From Bacteroidales bacterium M5 (lineage in GTDB: Bacteria > Bacteroidota > Bacteroidia > Bacteroidales > Muribaculaceae): a stretch of DNA of 13,791 nucleotides. Positions 1 to 5,283 of the stretch are shown in pieces. The notes beneath the pieces were generated by a model. It did no database searches. It saw nothing but the letters and a program-made list of their open reading frames with translations, and was not told where the DNA came from. Position 1 is the stretch's first letter. Each line of letters opens with the position of its first letter. The DNA lies in NCBI GenBank assembly GCA_001689535.1, contig LUJP01000010.1:8296-22086 (forward strand). The letters run 5' to 3'. The position numbers and the translations under genes were made by a program.

Positions 1-78
1 GATGTAAAAACCGATGTGAAAGCGATAAAAAGCAGCGTTGACGAAATCGAAAGTCGCGGACTTAAAATCAGGACATAA
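1..78 (+). CDS. C-terminal end of an upstream phage gene (partial, possibly tape measure protein)
   Basis: Frame 1 is open from the first base to a TAA at 76-78 and encodes 25 residues. They are rich in K, D, E and S with a heptad-like spacing of V and I (DVKTDVKAIKSSVDEIESRG), which suggests a coiled-coil end. The stop codon overlaps the ATG of the next gene (taATG), so the two are probably translationally coupled. Its place just before a distal-tail-like gene is where the tape measure protein sits in siphovirus tail operons. That identity is inferred from position only, because the visible part is too short to recognise a family. Confidence 0.6.
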   Translation, partial: DVKTDVKAIKSSVDEIESRGLKIRT

Positions 79-563
79 TGAATCAGCTAATACAATCCAT
101 ACAGCAAGATTGGCTCAAAGCCAAGTCAAAGGCGCAAGCTCAATGCGAGAGAGCCGGGCGGCATGATGTCGCTCGGAAGCTCGCCGAGTGTCAGATGTTC
201 GCCGGTTATGAAGACCTCCCGGAATTGGTGCGTCTTATGTTCTCGGCACAAGGCAGAGAGTTTATGACCTCGTTTGATTTTCCGAAGCTCGACACGTTCC
301 GCAAGTTCAAGCCGTACAACCCGGAACGCCTCGGCGTGTATATCGACTGCGGAGAAATCACGCTCACCGATACCCAAAATGTCTTTTTGGTGGGTGATAC
401 CACAGCCGTAGTGAAATGCCGGAAAACCGCAGCCTATACGGTTTGCCTTATGTGTGGCGCGAAAGCTACTGTGATAGCTTCCGGGTATAGCGTGGTGAAA
501 ATCGAGAATGACAAAAAATCACAAGTCGCGATAATGACACAAGACAACGCAAAAGTATTATGA
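78..563 (+). CDS. hypothetical phage tail-region protein, 161 aa
   Basis: I do not recognise a named family. The ATG at 78 overlaps the preceding TAA, and the TGA at 561-563 overlaps the ATG of the next gene at 560 (ATGA overlap), so the frame is fixed by tight coupling on both sides. The N-terminal half is basic and helical (QDWLKAKSKAQAQCERAG). The C-terminal half, from about residue 88, looks beta-rich (YIDCGEITLTD, NVFLVGDTTAVVKC, ATVIASGYSVVKIE). Four cysteines fall in the second half, including CLMC near residues 123-126. There is no signal peptide or membrane helix, so the product is cytoplasmic or virion-associated. Its position between a putative tape measure gene and a Dit-like gene suggests a role in tail tip assembly, but that is inference. 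Confidence 0.75.
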   Translation: MNQLIQSIQQDWLKAKSKAQAQCERAGRHDVARKLAECQMFAGYEDLPELVRLMFSAQGREFMTSFDFPKLDTFRKFKPYNPERLGVYIDCGEITLTDTQNVFLVGDTTAVVKCRKTAAYTVCLMCGAKATVIASGYSVVKIENDKKSQVAIMTQDNAKVL

Positions 564-1549
564 TGTTCAACAAACTTTTGATAGACGGCAAAGACGCTTA
601 CGCCGAATATGGCGTATTCGTTGAACAGTACGGGTACAAGGCACTCGTACAGATGCCCTCTTTCAAAAAGTTGGAATCTACCGAATGGGATGAGTATGAC
701 GGCGAGGAAACCGACCTCACAAGTCCGATTCTCGACACAAAGACATTCGCGATTCAGTTCTGCATCACCGAAATTGATATGGCCGACAATCTCTTTGAAT
801 TGCTGTCGGACAAATCATATCACACATTCCATTTTGCGGAACTCTCCAAGTCTTACAAGTTGCGACTTGTTGGAAATCCCTCGCGGTCGGCTCTGATTCA
901 CCTCGGCAAAATATCGGTCAACTTCGCAGATGACTTCCCCCCGGTCGTGCTTAACGACTTCATCAATGAAGATGATTTGGACGATTCCAACATCATATTG
1001 AATCATAAGCCGTATGCGACAGCTCCAGCCGGATTCAAGCAGAAAGGCTATGAGCTTGACGATATAGATTTTTCTCGCTTTGGAATCTATGTGCTTGACG
1101 GCACCGATGACAATATAGAGAAAGCCCCGAATGTAAGGGCGAATCTGACCGTCAATGTCAAAAACTCGCCGGGTGTCGTGTATGACAATGACCGGGTAAT
1201 GTATAAGTCGAAAGATGTAGGACTGAAGTTGTTGATACACGCACCGAGCATCGCAGACTTTTGGCAACGGTGGTACTCCTTTTGGGCGGTCGTATTGAAG
1301 CCGGAATCGCGAAAGCTATATATCGACAATCCGATAGATGAGTTTGAATGTCACTACAAGAGCAACAGCGTGACGAAGTTTGACATTCGGCGCAATGGCT
1401 CGATTTGGTGTGAATTTACCACTACGCTCACATTCACGAACTGCCGACCTCTCGGCAATTATTTCGTACTTGCAACCGAAGACGGAGAGATTGTCATTAC
1501 CGAGCCGGAGAGCGAGGATGTAGAAATTAACTTGAAACTACACAAATAG
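560..1549 (+). CDS. distal tail (Dit)-like phage tail protein with an internal duplication, 329 aa
   Basis: The protein is probably a structural component at the distal end of the tail tube. It appears to contain two related halves. Residues 8-128 begin IDGKDAYAEYGVFV and end in a beta-strand (GKISVNFADDFP). Residues 165-293 begin ELDDIDFSRFGIYVLDG and end FTTTLTF. Both halves follow the same order: a short loop, an [YF]G[IV][YF]V strand, an acidic patch, long beta strands and a hydrophobic helical segment. This architecture fits Dit-like proteins, which often carry a repeated beta-sandwich or hub domain. The first ATG (560) overlaps the upstream stop and a second ATG follows at once (MMF), so the start is uncertain by one codon. 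The next gene begins 2 nt after the stop. The Dit assignment rests on position and overall architecture and has not been tested by a database search. Confidence 0.7.
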   Translation: MMFNKLLIDGKDAYAEYGVFVEQYGYKALVQMPSFKKLESTEWDEYDGEETDLTSPILDTKTFAIQFCITEIDMADNLFELLSDKSYHTFHFAELSKSYKLRLVGNPSRSALIHLGKISVNFADDFPPVVLNDFINEDDLDDSNIILNHKPYATAPAGFKQKGYELDDIDFSRFGIYVLDGTDDNIEKAPNVRANLTVNVKNSPGVVYDNDRVMYKSKDVGLKLLIHAPSIADFWQRWYSFWAVVLKPESRKLYIDNPIDEFECHYKSNSVTKFDIRRNGSIWCEFTTTLTFTNCRPLGNYFVLATEDGEIVITEPESEDVEINLKLHK

Positions 1550-1551
1550 AT

Positions 1552-2370
1552 ATGGGTGCAATAAGAAAGAAAATATCGGAGCTTACTCCGTCAACCGCAT
1601 TCAACGGCTTGTGGACTATCGGCGTTGACGCTCTTAACCGAAGCGTCCGCGTGTCGCTGCAATATATCGCTGACACTATCGCATCGCTCAAATCGGGCGT
1701 TGAAACCGCTATTGACAATGCCGACAAAGCAACTGACCGGGCGAATACTGCCGCCGCGAATGCCGACAAGTCACGCAAAGCCATTGAAGCCAACGAGCTG
1801 ACCCGGCAATCGAATGAGCAAACACGACAGTCAAACGAGCAGACGCGAAAGAATAATGAAACTGCACGCATCAATAATGAGAATGCCCGGAAACAAGCCG
1901 AGAATGCTCGCGTAACCGCTGAATCAAATAGAGTGACGGAACACGCCACTCTGAAGAAGAATGCCGAAGACGCTACGAAAGCTGCAAACGCTGCCGCGAA
2001 GAGTGTTGACGATTCAAAGAAAGCCGCCGCAGAAGCTACGAAGAATGCCAATACCGCAGCCACTAACGCCAATAATGCAACTACGACCGCGAACAATTCA
2101 GCTAAAGAAGCCGACAAACAAGCCGGTCGAGCAAAAGAGCAAGCCGACAATCCCCCGAAAATGGGCGAAAATGGTAATTGGTGGAAGTGGGATGAAACAG
2201 CCAAAAAGTATGTCGATACCGGCATTCTCGCAAAAGGTGGTGTGCTTTATCCGTCATTTATCGTTGATGACAGCAATATGCACCTCGTAATGTATTATCA
2301 AGACCAAATCGCCGAAAATCAATTCATTCTCGACAAAGATACAGGCCACTTAAAATTTATATATCAGTAA
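1552..2370 (+). CDS. coiled-coil tail fibre / baseplate-associated protein, 272 aa
   Basis: The N-terminal 50 residues look globular (ISELTPSTAFNGLWTIGVDA) and probably attach to the tail. Residues about 84-132 form seven consecutive heptads built on TRQSNEQ, TRQSNEQ, TRKNNET, ARINNEN, ARKQAEN, ARVTAES and NRVTEHA, a clear coiled coil. Residues 135-197 continue as an Ala/Lys/Asn-rich helix with further A-A repeats. A short aromatic module follows at about 201-230 (PPKMGENGNWWKWDETAKKY, then VDTGILAKGG). The last 40 residues are beta-rich (PSFIVDD, LVMYYQD, LKFIYQ). The layout of an attachment domain, a trimeric helical shaft and a small distal domain is that of a fibre or upper-baseplate protein. 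Spacing is 2 nt upstream and 3 nt downstream, so it lies in the same operon as its neighbours. The specific receptor or partner cannot be read from the sequence. Confidence 0.75.
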   Translation: MGAIRKKISELTPSTAFNGLWTIGVDALNRSVRVSLQYIADTIASLKSGVETAIDNADKATDRANTAAANADKSRKAIEANELTRQSNEQTRQSNEQTRKNNETARINNENARKQAENARVTAESNRVTEHATLKKNAEDATKAANAAAKSVDDSKKAAAEATKNANTAATNANNATTTANNSAKEADKQAGRAKEQADNPPKMGENGNWWKWDETAKKYVDTGILAKGGVLYPSFIVDDSNMHLVMYYQDQIAENQFILDKDTGHLKFIYQ

Positions 2371-2373
2371 GCT

Positions 2374-3126
2374 ATGCCAAGCAATTTATCAATCGACTTA
2401 GGAAAAGTCGCAATATCGCCCAAAGGCGCATATTCAACAGCGACAACATACGAGCGTTTAGACCTCGTTTCGCATAACAACGGCGCGTATTTGTCTATCA
2501 AAGACGGCAACACGAATCATGCCGTTACCGATAAGGCATGGTGGTTTTGTGTCGTTTCCGCAGAAGAAGCACTCACGGCGGCGGCAAACGCCAACGCAGC
2601 AAAGGAACAAGCGTTGCAAATGGCGAATGCAGCCAACACAGCAGCCGGAAACGCTAACACGCAAGCCGCAGCAGCTTCAGCGGCGACAATAGCAGCCAAC
2701 ACAGCCGCAGAAGAAGCACTCACGGCGAAAGAAGAAACAATCTCGGCTACGGAACTGTGTCAAGCGTTGATTGACGCAGCTTCACAAGTAACATCGCTTG
2801 GGTTGCTTCCTACCGGCATGACGGTTGAATACCCGGAAGAGCTGACACTCGGAAATCTCGCCGAGATATTCATACGCGCCAAGCTCCAGCCGGAATATTC
2901 GCTGCCGAACATTATGTATCTCGGCGACAATAACGCCGTGTCAGTCGCGCCGGACGGTCGAATAACGATAAATCACGAGGGTGTAAGCGTGATTCACGTT
3001 ATACCGACCGGCAACACACAGCTATACAAGACAATCTCGATAAGAGTTAAGTGCGCCGGACTTGCATTTGTCAAGAATCGCAATACCGCGATGTTACTCT
3101 CTTCGGGTAATTTCCTATTCAACTAA
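2374..3126 (+). CDS. alanine-rich tail fibre protein with an N-terminal carbohydrate-binding-like module and a C-terminal Ig-like (BIG2-like) domain, 250 aa
   Basis: Residues about 15-60 match the small aromatic module seen in phage fibres and CBM5/12-type chitin-binding domains: a Y-x3-TTY-x3-D-x-V core, a central GAYLSI strand and a terminal WWF. Residues 61-140 are an alanine/asparagine-rich helix (AAANANAAKEQ, AANTAAGNANTQAAAASAA), probably a trimeric coiled coil. Residues about 160-230 contain a predicted Ig-like beta-sandwich with the pattern 'vsVapDGrItin.eGvsvIhvi', typical of bacterial Ig-like domain 2. The last residues are hydrophobic (AMLLSSGNFLFN). The DNA for the shaft contains a perfect 23-bp direct repeat, listed separately. 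The gene lies 17 bp upstream of the DGR target gene, so the two products may assemble in the same appendage. The product is probably a structural virion protein; the domain assignments are by eye. Confidence 0.72.
   Translation: MPSNLSIDLGKVAISPKGAYSTATTYERLDLVSHNNGAYLSIKDGNTNHAVTDKAWWFCVVSAEEALTAAANANAAKEQALQMANAANTAAGNANTQAAAASAATIAANTAAEEALTAKEETISATELCQALIDAASQVTSLGLLPTGMTVEYPEELTLGNLAEIFIRAKLQPEYSLPNIMYLGDNNAVSVAPDGRITINHEGVSVIHVIPTGNTQLYKTISIRVKCAGLAFVKNRNTAMLLSSGNFLFN
2558..2580 (+). repeat. 23-bp perfect direct repeat, copy 1
   Basis: The 23 bases at 2558-2580 are identical to 2705-2727, 147 bp (exactly 49 codons) further on. Both copies are in frame and encode AEEALTA. The repeat lies in the alanine-rich shaft of the fibre gene and probably records an internal duplication. 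Confidence 0.95.
2705..2727 (+). repeat. 23-bp perfect direct repeat, copy 2
   Basis: This is the second copy of the repeat at 2558-2580. The flanking bases differ immediately on both sides (T versus G before, G versus A after), so the exact match is bounded at 23 bp. Recombination between the copies would delete 49 codons without shifting the frame. Confidence 0.95.
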
Positions 3127-3143
3127 CCTCTAAATATTTATAT

Positions 3144-4586
3144 ATGGCATTAACATCAGCACAAGAAGCAGTCGTTATTCAGATGCTTGCAGCGTTTGAG
3201 GGCGGCAAACGCATTCAAGACTTGCCGGAAGTTGACGGCACCAATCCGTTCAATCTCGTAACTCACGTTATCGACAAAGACGGCGAAAGCAAGAAAGCCG
3301 CGCTCGCGTCTATGCTCCCTTATTTGGAGAGCCAATGCGCCTATGGCATTGAGCGTGATAAAACCGTATCATCTCCGGCTTGCACCCGAATCGGCAACGC
3401 GGACTTGCACCGCTCGCTCCCGATTCACAACCGCATGAAAGGATGCTTGCTCAACGATGACGGCGAAGTTGTCGAGTATCTGCCGCCGGAATCGTGGCTC
3501 GGCTCTACTCGTGACGGCTCACGCGGTCAAGTAATGGTCGAAATCCCCGACCACTACCGCAAGTTTGAAACAAGCGGCAACAAACAGCGCGTGAAAATCT
3601 CCGAACACCCTCTGCCCGGCTATCATCACGTTCCGAAAATGTATATATCGGCATACGAAGCGGCATTGCAGCGTACCGGCAACAAACTTTCATCAGTCGT
3701 GAACGATTCTGCCGACTTCCGAGGCTGCGGAAATCAAAGTGCTTGGGATGGCACATGCCGTTCGGCACTCGGTCGCCCGGTTACTGGCATCAGTCGCACA
3801 AACTTCCGTGCTTACGCTCGCAATCGTAAAGCCGGAAGCACGGAATGGAACTGCATGACCTATGAAGCTCAAAAGACGCTTTATTGGTTATTCGTTATCG
3901 AATATGCCACGCTCAACAGCCAAGCTGCATACAACCCCCAATTAACTTCGGAGGGCTATCGTCAAGGCGGTTTGGGCGATGGCGTGACTACATGGGATTG
4001 GAACAGTTGGAGCATTTTCAATGGAAACTATCCTTTCATTCCATGTGGGTATACAGACCACCACGGCAACAAGTCTGGCATCGTAGATTACTACCTATAC
4101 ACCGAAAACGGTGACTACATTGACACCTTTACAGTGCCTCGTTACCGTGGCATAGAAAATCCTTTCGGACACATTTGGAAATGGACTGACGGCATCAATA
4201 TCCGTATCAGTCCCAACGCTCCGACCGGTGACGGATTAAGCAAAGTGTTCGTATGTGATGACCCGGAGAAATTCACCGACAGCAACTACAACGGCTATTC
4301 GCACGTTGGCAACGAAGCTCGAAACGAGGGATATGTCAAAGAGATAATCTTCGGAGAGTACGGCGAAATCATGCCGTCTGTAAGCTCCGGCGCAGGCTCG
4401 ACAACGTATTTCTGCGACTACCACTATACTAACATTCCAAGTGCTGAAACTCTGCGCGGTGTCCTTTTCGGCGGTAATGCGAGTGCCGGCGCGGCTGCCG
4501 GTTTTGCGGCTGCGACTGCGAGTGCCGCGCCCTCGATTGCGCTTGCGGATGTCGGGTCCCGTCTTTGCTTTTTCCCAAAAGCGTAA
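3144..4586 (+). CDS. DGR target: tail adhesin with a C-terminal C-type-lectin-like fold ending in the variable repeat, 480 aa
   Basis: This is the protein diversified by the DGR, probably the receptor-binding tip of a tail fibre. Residues 1-60 are a tail-attachment region (MALTSAQEAVVIQMLAAF). The middle contains the helix-rich core common in such adhesins (residues 218-260, FRAYARNRKAGSTEW, then EAQKTLYWLFVIEYATLNSQ). Further on is an aromatic stretch (VTTWDWNSWSIFNGNYPFIP, residues 281-300) and the motif ENPFGHIWKWTDGINI at 338-353, typical of the FGE-sulfatase/C-type-lectin-like folds used by DGR targets. The last part, residues about 438-477, is the variable repeat, opening GVLFGGNA and closing VGSRLCFF; only three residues (PKA) follow it. 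The ATG at 3144 is 17 nt after the previous stop. Genes for an accessory-position protein, the TR and the RT follow directly. No signal peptide is visible. The fold is assigned by motif, but the target role is shown directly by the repeat alignment. Confidence 0.95.
   Translation: MALTSAQEAVVIQMLAAFEGGKRIQDLPEVDGTNPFNLVTHVIDKDGESKKAALASMLPYLESQCAYGIERDKTVSSPACTRIGNADLHRSLPIHNRMKGCLLNDDGEVVEYLPPESWLGSTRDGSRGQVMVEIPDHYRKFETSGNKQRVKISEHPLPGYHHVPKMYISAYEAALQRTGNKLSSVVNDSADFRGCGNQSAWDGTCRSALGRPVTGISRTNFRAYARNRKAGSTEWNCMTYEAQKTLYWLFVIEYATLNSQAAYNPQLTSEGYRQGGLGDGVTTWDWNSWSIFNGNYPFIPCGYTDHHGNKSGIVDYYLYTENGDYIDTFTVPRYRGIENPFGHIWKWTDGINIRISPNAPTGDGLSKVFVCDDPEKFTDSNYNGYSHVGNEARNEGYVKEIIFGEYGEIMPSVSSGAGSTTYFCDYHYTNIPSAETLRGVLFGGNASAGAAAGFAAATASAAPSIALADVGSRLCFFPKA
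4456..4572 (+). repeat. DGR variable repeat (VR), 117 bp
   Basis: This stretch aligns without gaps to 5028-5144 (constant offset 572 bp). Of 117 positions 24 differ, and 23 of those are A in the template. Runs without template A are identical, for example the first 14 bases and CGGTTTTGCG at 4499-4508. The clustering in AAY codons is clear: of ten AAT/AAC codons in the TR reading frame, nine are changed in the VR (to Ser, Ala, Ala, Thr, Ser, Ala, Ile, Leu and Asp). The variable codons encode surface residues of the lectin-like fold. Homology stops at 4572, within T-rich sequence 12 bp before the target stop codon. Confidence 0.97.
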
Positions 4587-4588
4587 CA

Positions 4589-4598
4589 CGGCACGCCG
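4589..4598 (+). other. small GC-rich inverted repeat just downstream of the VR
   Basis: CGGC-AC-GCCG lies 16 bp after the end of the VR homology, just after the target stop codon, within a GC-rich patch (about 4586-4606) that stands out from its AT-rich surroundings. Some DGRs need a hairpin or cruciform a few bases downstream of the VR for target recognition. The stem here is only 4 bp with a 2-base gap, much weaker than the known example in Bordetella phage BPP-1, so the role is speculative. Confidence 0.25.
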
Positions 4599-4642
4599 CG
4601 CCCCCGAAAAACGACAAGTAACATAATAATCAACAACGCAAT

Positions 4643-5005
4643 ATGGAAAATAAACAAGGAACAATCGAAAACAAAGAGAGATTCGATGATGGCTCGCTCG
4701 ACTTCCTCCAAATCCCGGCTGACGAAACAAACAAGCAGTTCAACTGCAAAGAAACGAATCAGCAGAATCTAATCAACACAACCTTTTGGGTGTGTGACTT
4801 CTTCGAGGGAATGAAAACGAAGTTTGGCGAGAATCGCGTCCTCGTGAAAATCAAGATGAATCTTGATGACCCGGATAAAGACGCACGAAAGTTCTTCACC
4901 AACTCGCGTGATATTCGGTACGTTCTTAACGAGATTAAGAAGCGCAATGCGTTTCCTCGCAGAGTGACGCTGAAAGTCACCGGCAACCGATATTACTTCG
5001 AGTGA
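4643..5005 (+). CDS. protein in the DGR accessory position, 120 aa, not Avd-like
   Basis: The gene lies between the VR-bearing target and the TR, exactly where Avd is found in many DGRs, so a role as an RT cofactor is plausible. The sequence does not look like Avd, which is a helical four-helix-bundle protein. Here the first 42 residues are polar and probably disordered (MENKQGTIENKERFDDGSLD). The rest reads as two strands (INTTFWVCDFFEGMKTK and NRVLVKIKMN), a helix (SRDIRYVLNEIKKRNAF) and two C-terminal strands (RRVTLKVTGNRYYFE). The core is basic and aromatic, which would fit nucleic-acid binding, for instance an OB-like or ssDNA-binding fold, but I see no diagnostic motif. There are two cysteines (35 and 51) and no CxxC. 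The start ATG is 56 bp after the target stop, and the TGA is 22 bp before the TR. Alternatively it could be an unrelated small phage protein. The coding call is firm and the function is unknown. Confidence 0.85.
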   Translation: MENKQGTIENKERFDDGSLDFLQIPADETNKQFNCKETNQQNLINTTFWVCDFFEGMKTKFGENRVLVKIKMNLDDPDKDARKFFTNSRDIRYVLNEIKKRNAFPRRVTLKVTGNRYYFE

Positions 5006-5027
5006 CGATATAAGGTTGATTGCTCTT

Positions 5028-5144
5028 GCGGTGTCCTTTTCAGCGGTAATGCGAATAACAGCGCGAATGCCGGTTTTGCGTATGCGAATACGAATAACAC
5101 GCCCTCGAATACGAATGCGAATGTCAGGTCCCGTCAATGATTTT
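5028..5144 (+). repeat. DGR template repeat (TR), 117 bp
   Basis: This is the intact template matching the VR at 4456-4572. It holds 30 adenines. Twenty-three differ in the VR and seven are unchanged (5048, 5049, 5054, 5087, 5093, 5108, 5121). One non-adenine difference exists, T5081 (G4509 in the VR). In the target's reading frame the TR encodes ten Asn codons (AAT/AAC), the usual DGR design because AAY can mutate to many amino acids without giving a stop. GCG-AAT units recur. A TGA in the target frame occurs at 5138-5140, near the 3' end. The longest identical stretch near that end is GGTCCCGTC (5127-5135), a candidate for the homing-initiation region. Confidence 0.97.
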
Positions 5145-5228
5145 CAATCTGGTAAAAAAAACTACTCAAAACTCGGAGCAATGACCGTGCCACTTGGCAA
5201 AAAACTTCACCTCAAAACGGAGTTAGTA

Positions 5229-5254
5229 GGCAGCGTGGAGCAATTCACGCCGCC
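5229..5254 (+). other. strong hairpin between TR and RT gene
   Basis: GGC-A-GCGTG at 5229-5237 can pair with CACGC-C-GCC at 5246-5254, giving eight Watson-Crick pairs with a single A-C mismatch around an 8-base loop (GAGCAATT). It lies 85 bp after the TR and 30 bp before the RT start. No U-run follows, so it is not a terminator. A structural element of the DGR RNA that the RT complex recognises is the likely role, by analogy with the BPP-1 spacer. Confidence 0.55.
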
Positions 5255-5283
5255 GAAAGCCCCAATAATGAAAAGCAAAGCTA

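Larger units (their letters stand above)
5006..5283 (+). ncRNA. putative DGR template RNA region (TR plus structured spacer up to the RT)
   Basis: In characterised DGRs the TR is transcribed as part of a non-coding RNA that extends toward the RT gene, and the downstream spacer folds and binds the RT complex to prime cDNA synthesis. Here 278 bp separate the accessory gene from the RT start. They contain the TR (5028-5144), an A-run (5154-5161), a small hairpin TGCC-ACTT-GGCA (5188-5199) and a strong hairpin (5229-5254). No dedicated promoter is obvious, so the RNA may be cut from the tail operon transcript. The ends given are simply the gene borders. A weak open frame crosses the region from a TTG at 5016, but a coding role is unlikely. 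Confidence 0.6.

Noticed and set aside
1801..2140. Short repeats as a CRISPR array
   Set aside because: The repeats are in-frame heptad codons of a coiled coil with no spacers of constant length and no palindromic repeat.
1527..2225. 232-codon minus-strand open frame
   Set aside because: It is the antisense of the alanine-rich coiled-coil gene. Its Phe/Ala/Ser-rich low-complexity sequence is what the reverse complement of GCN/AAN repeats gives.
4236..4730. Three overlapping open frames on the minus strand across the VR
   Set aside because: They are antisense shadows of the target and VR. Their Arg/Ala-rich translation follows from the GC-rich repeat, and they conflict with the clear + strand genes.
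5154..5161. A8 run as a programmed frameshift site
   Set aside because: It lies in the non-coding spacer between TR and RT, so there is no upstream coding frame to shift.
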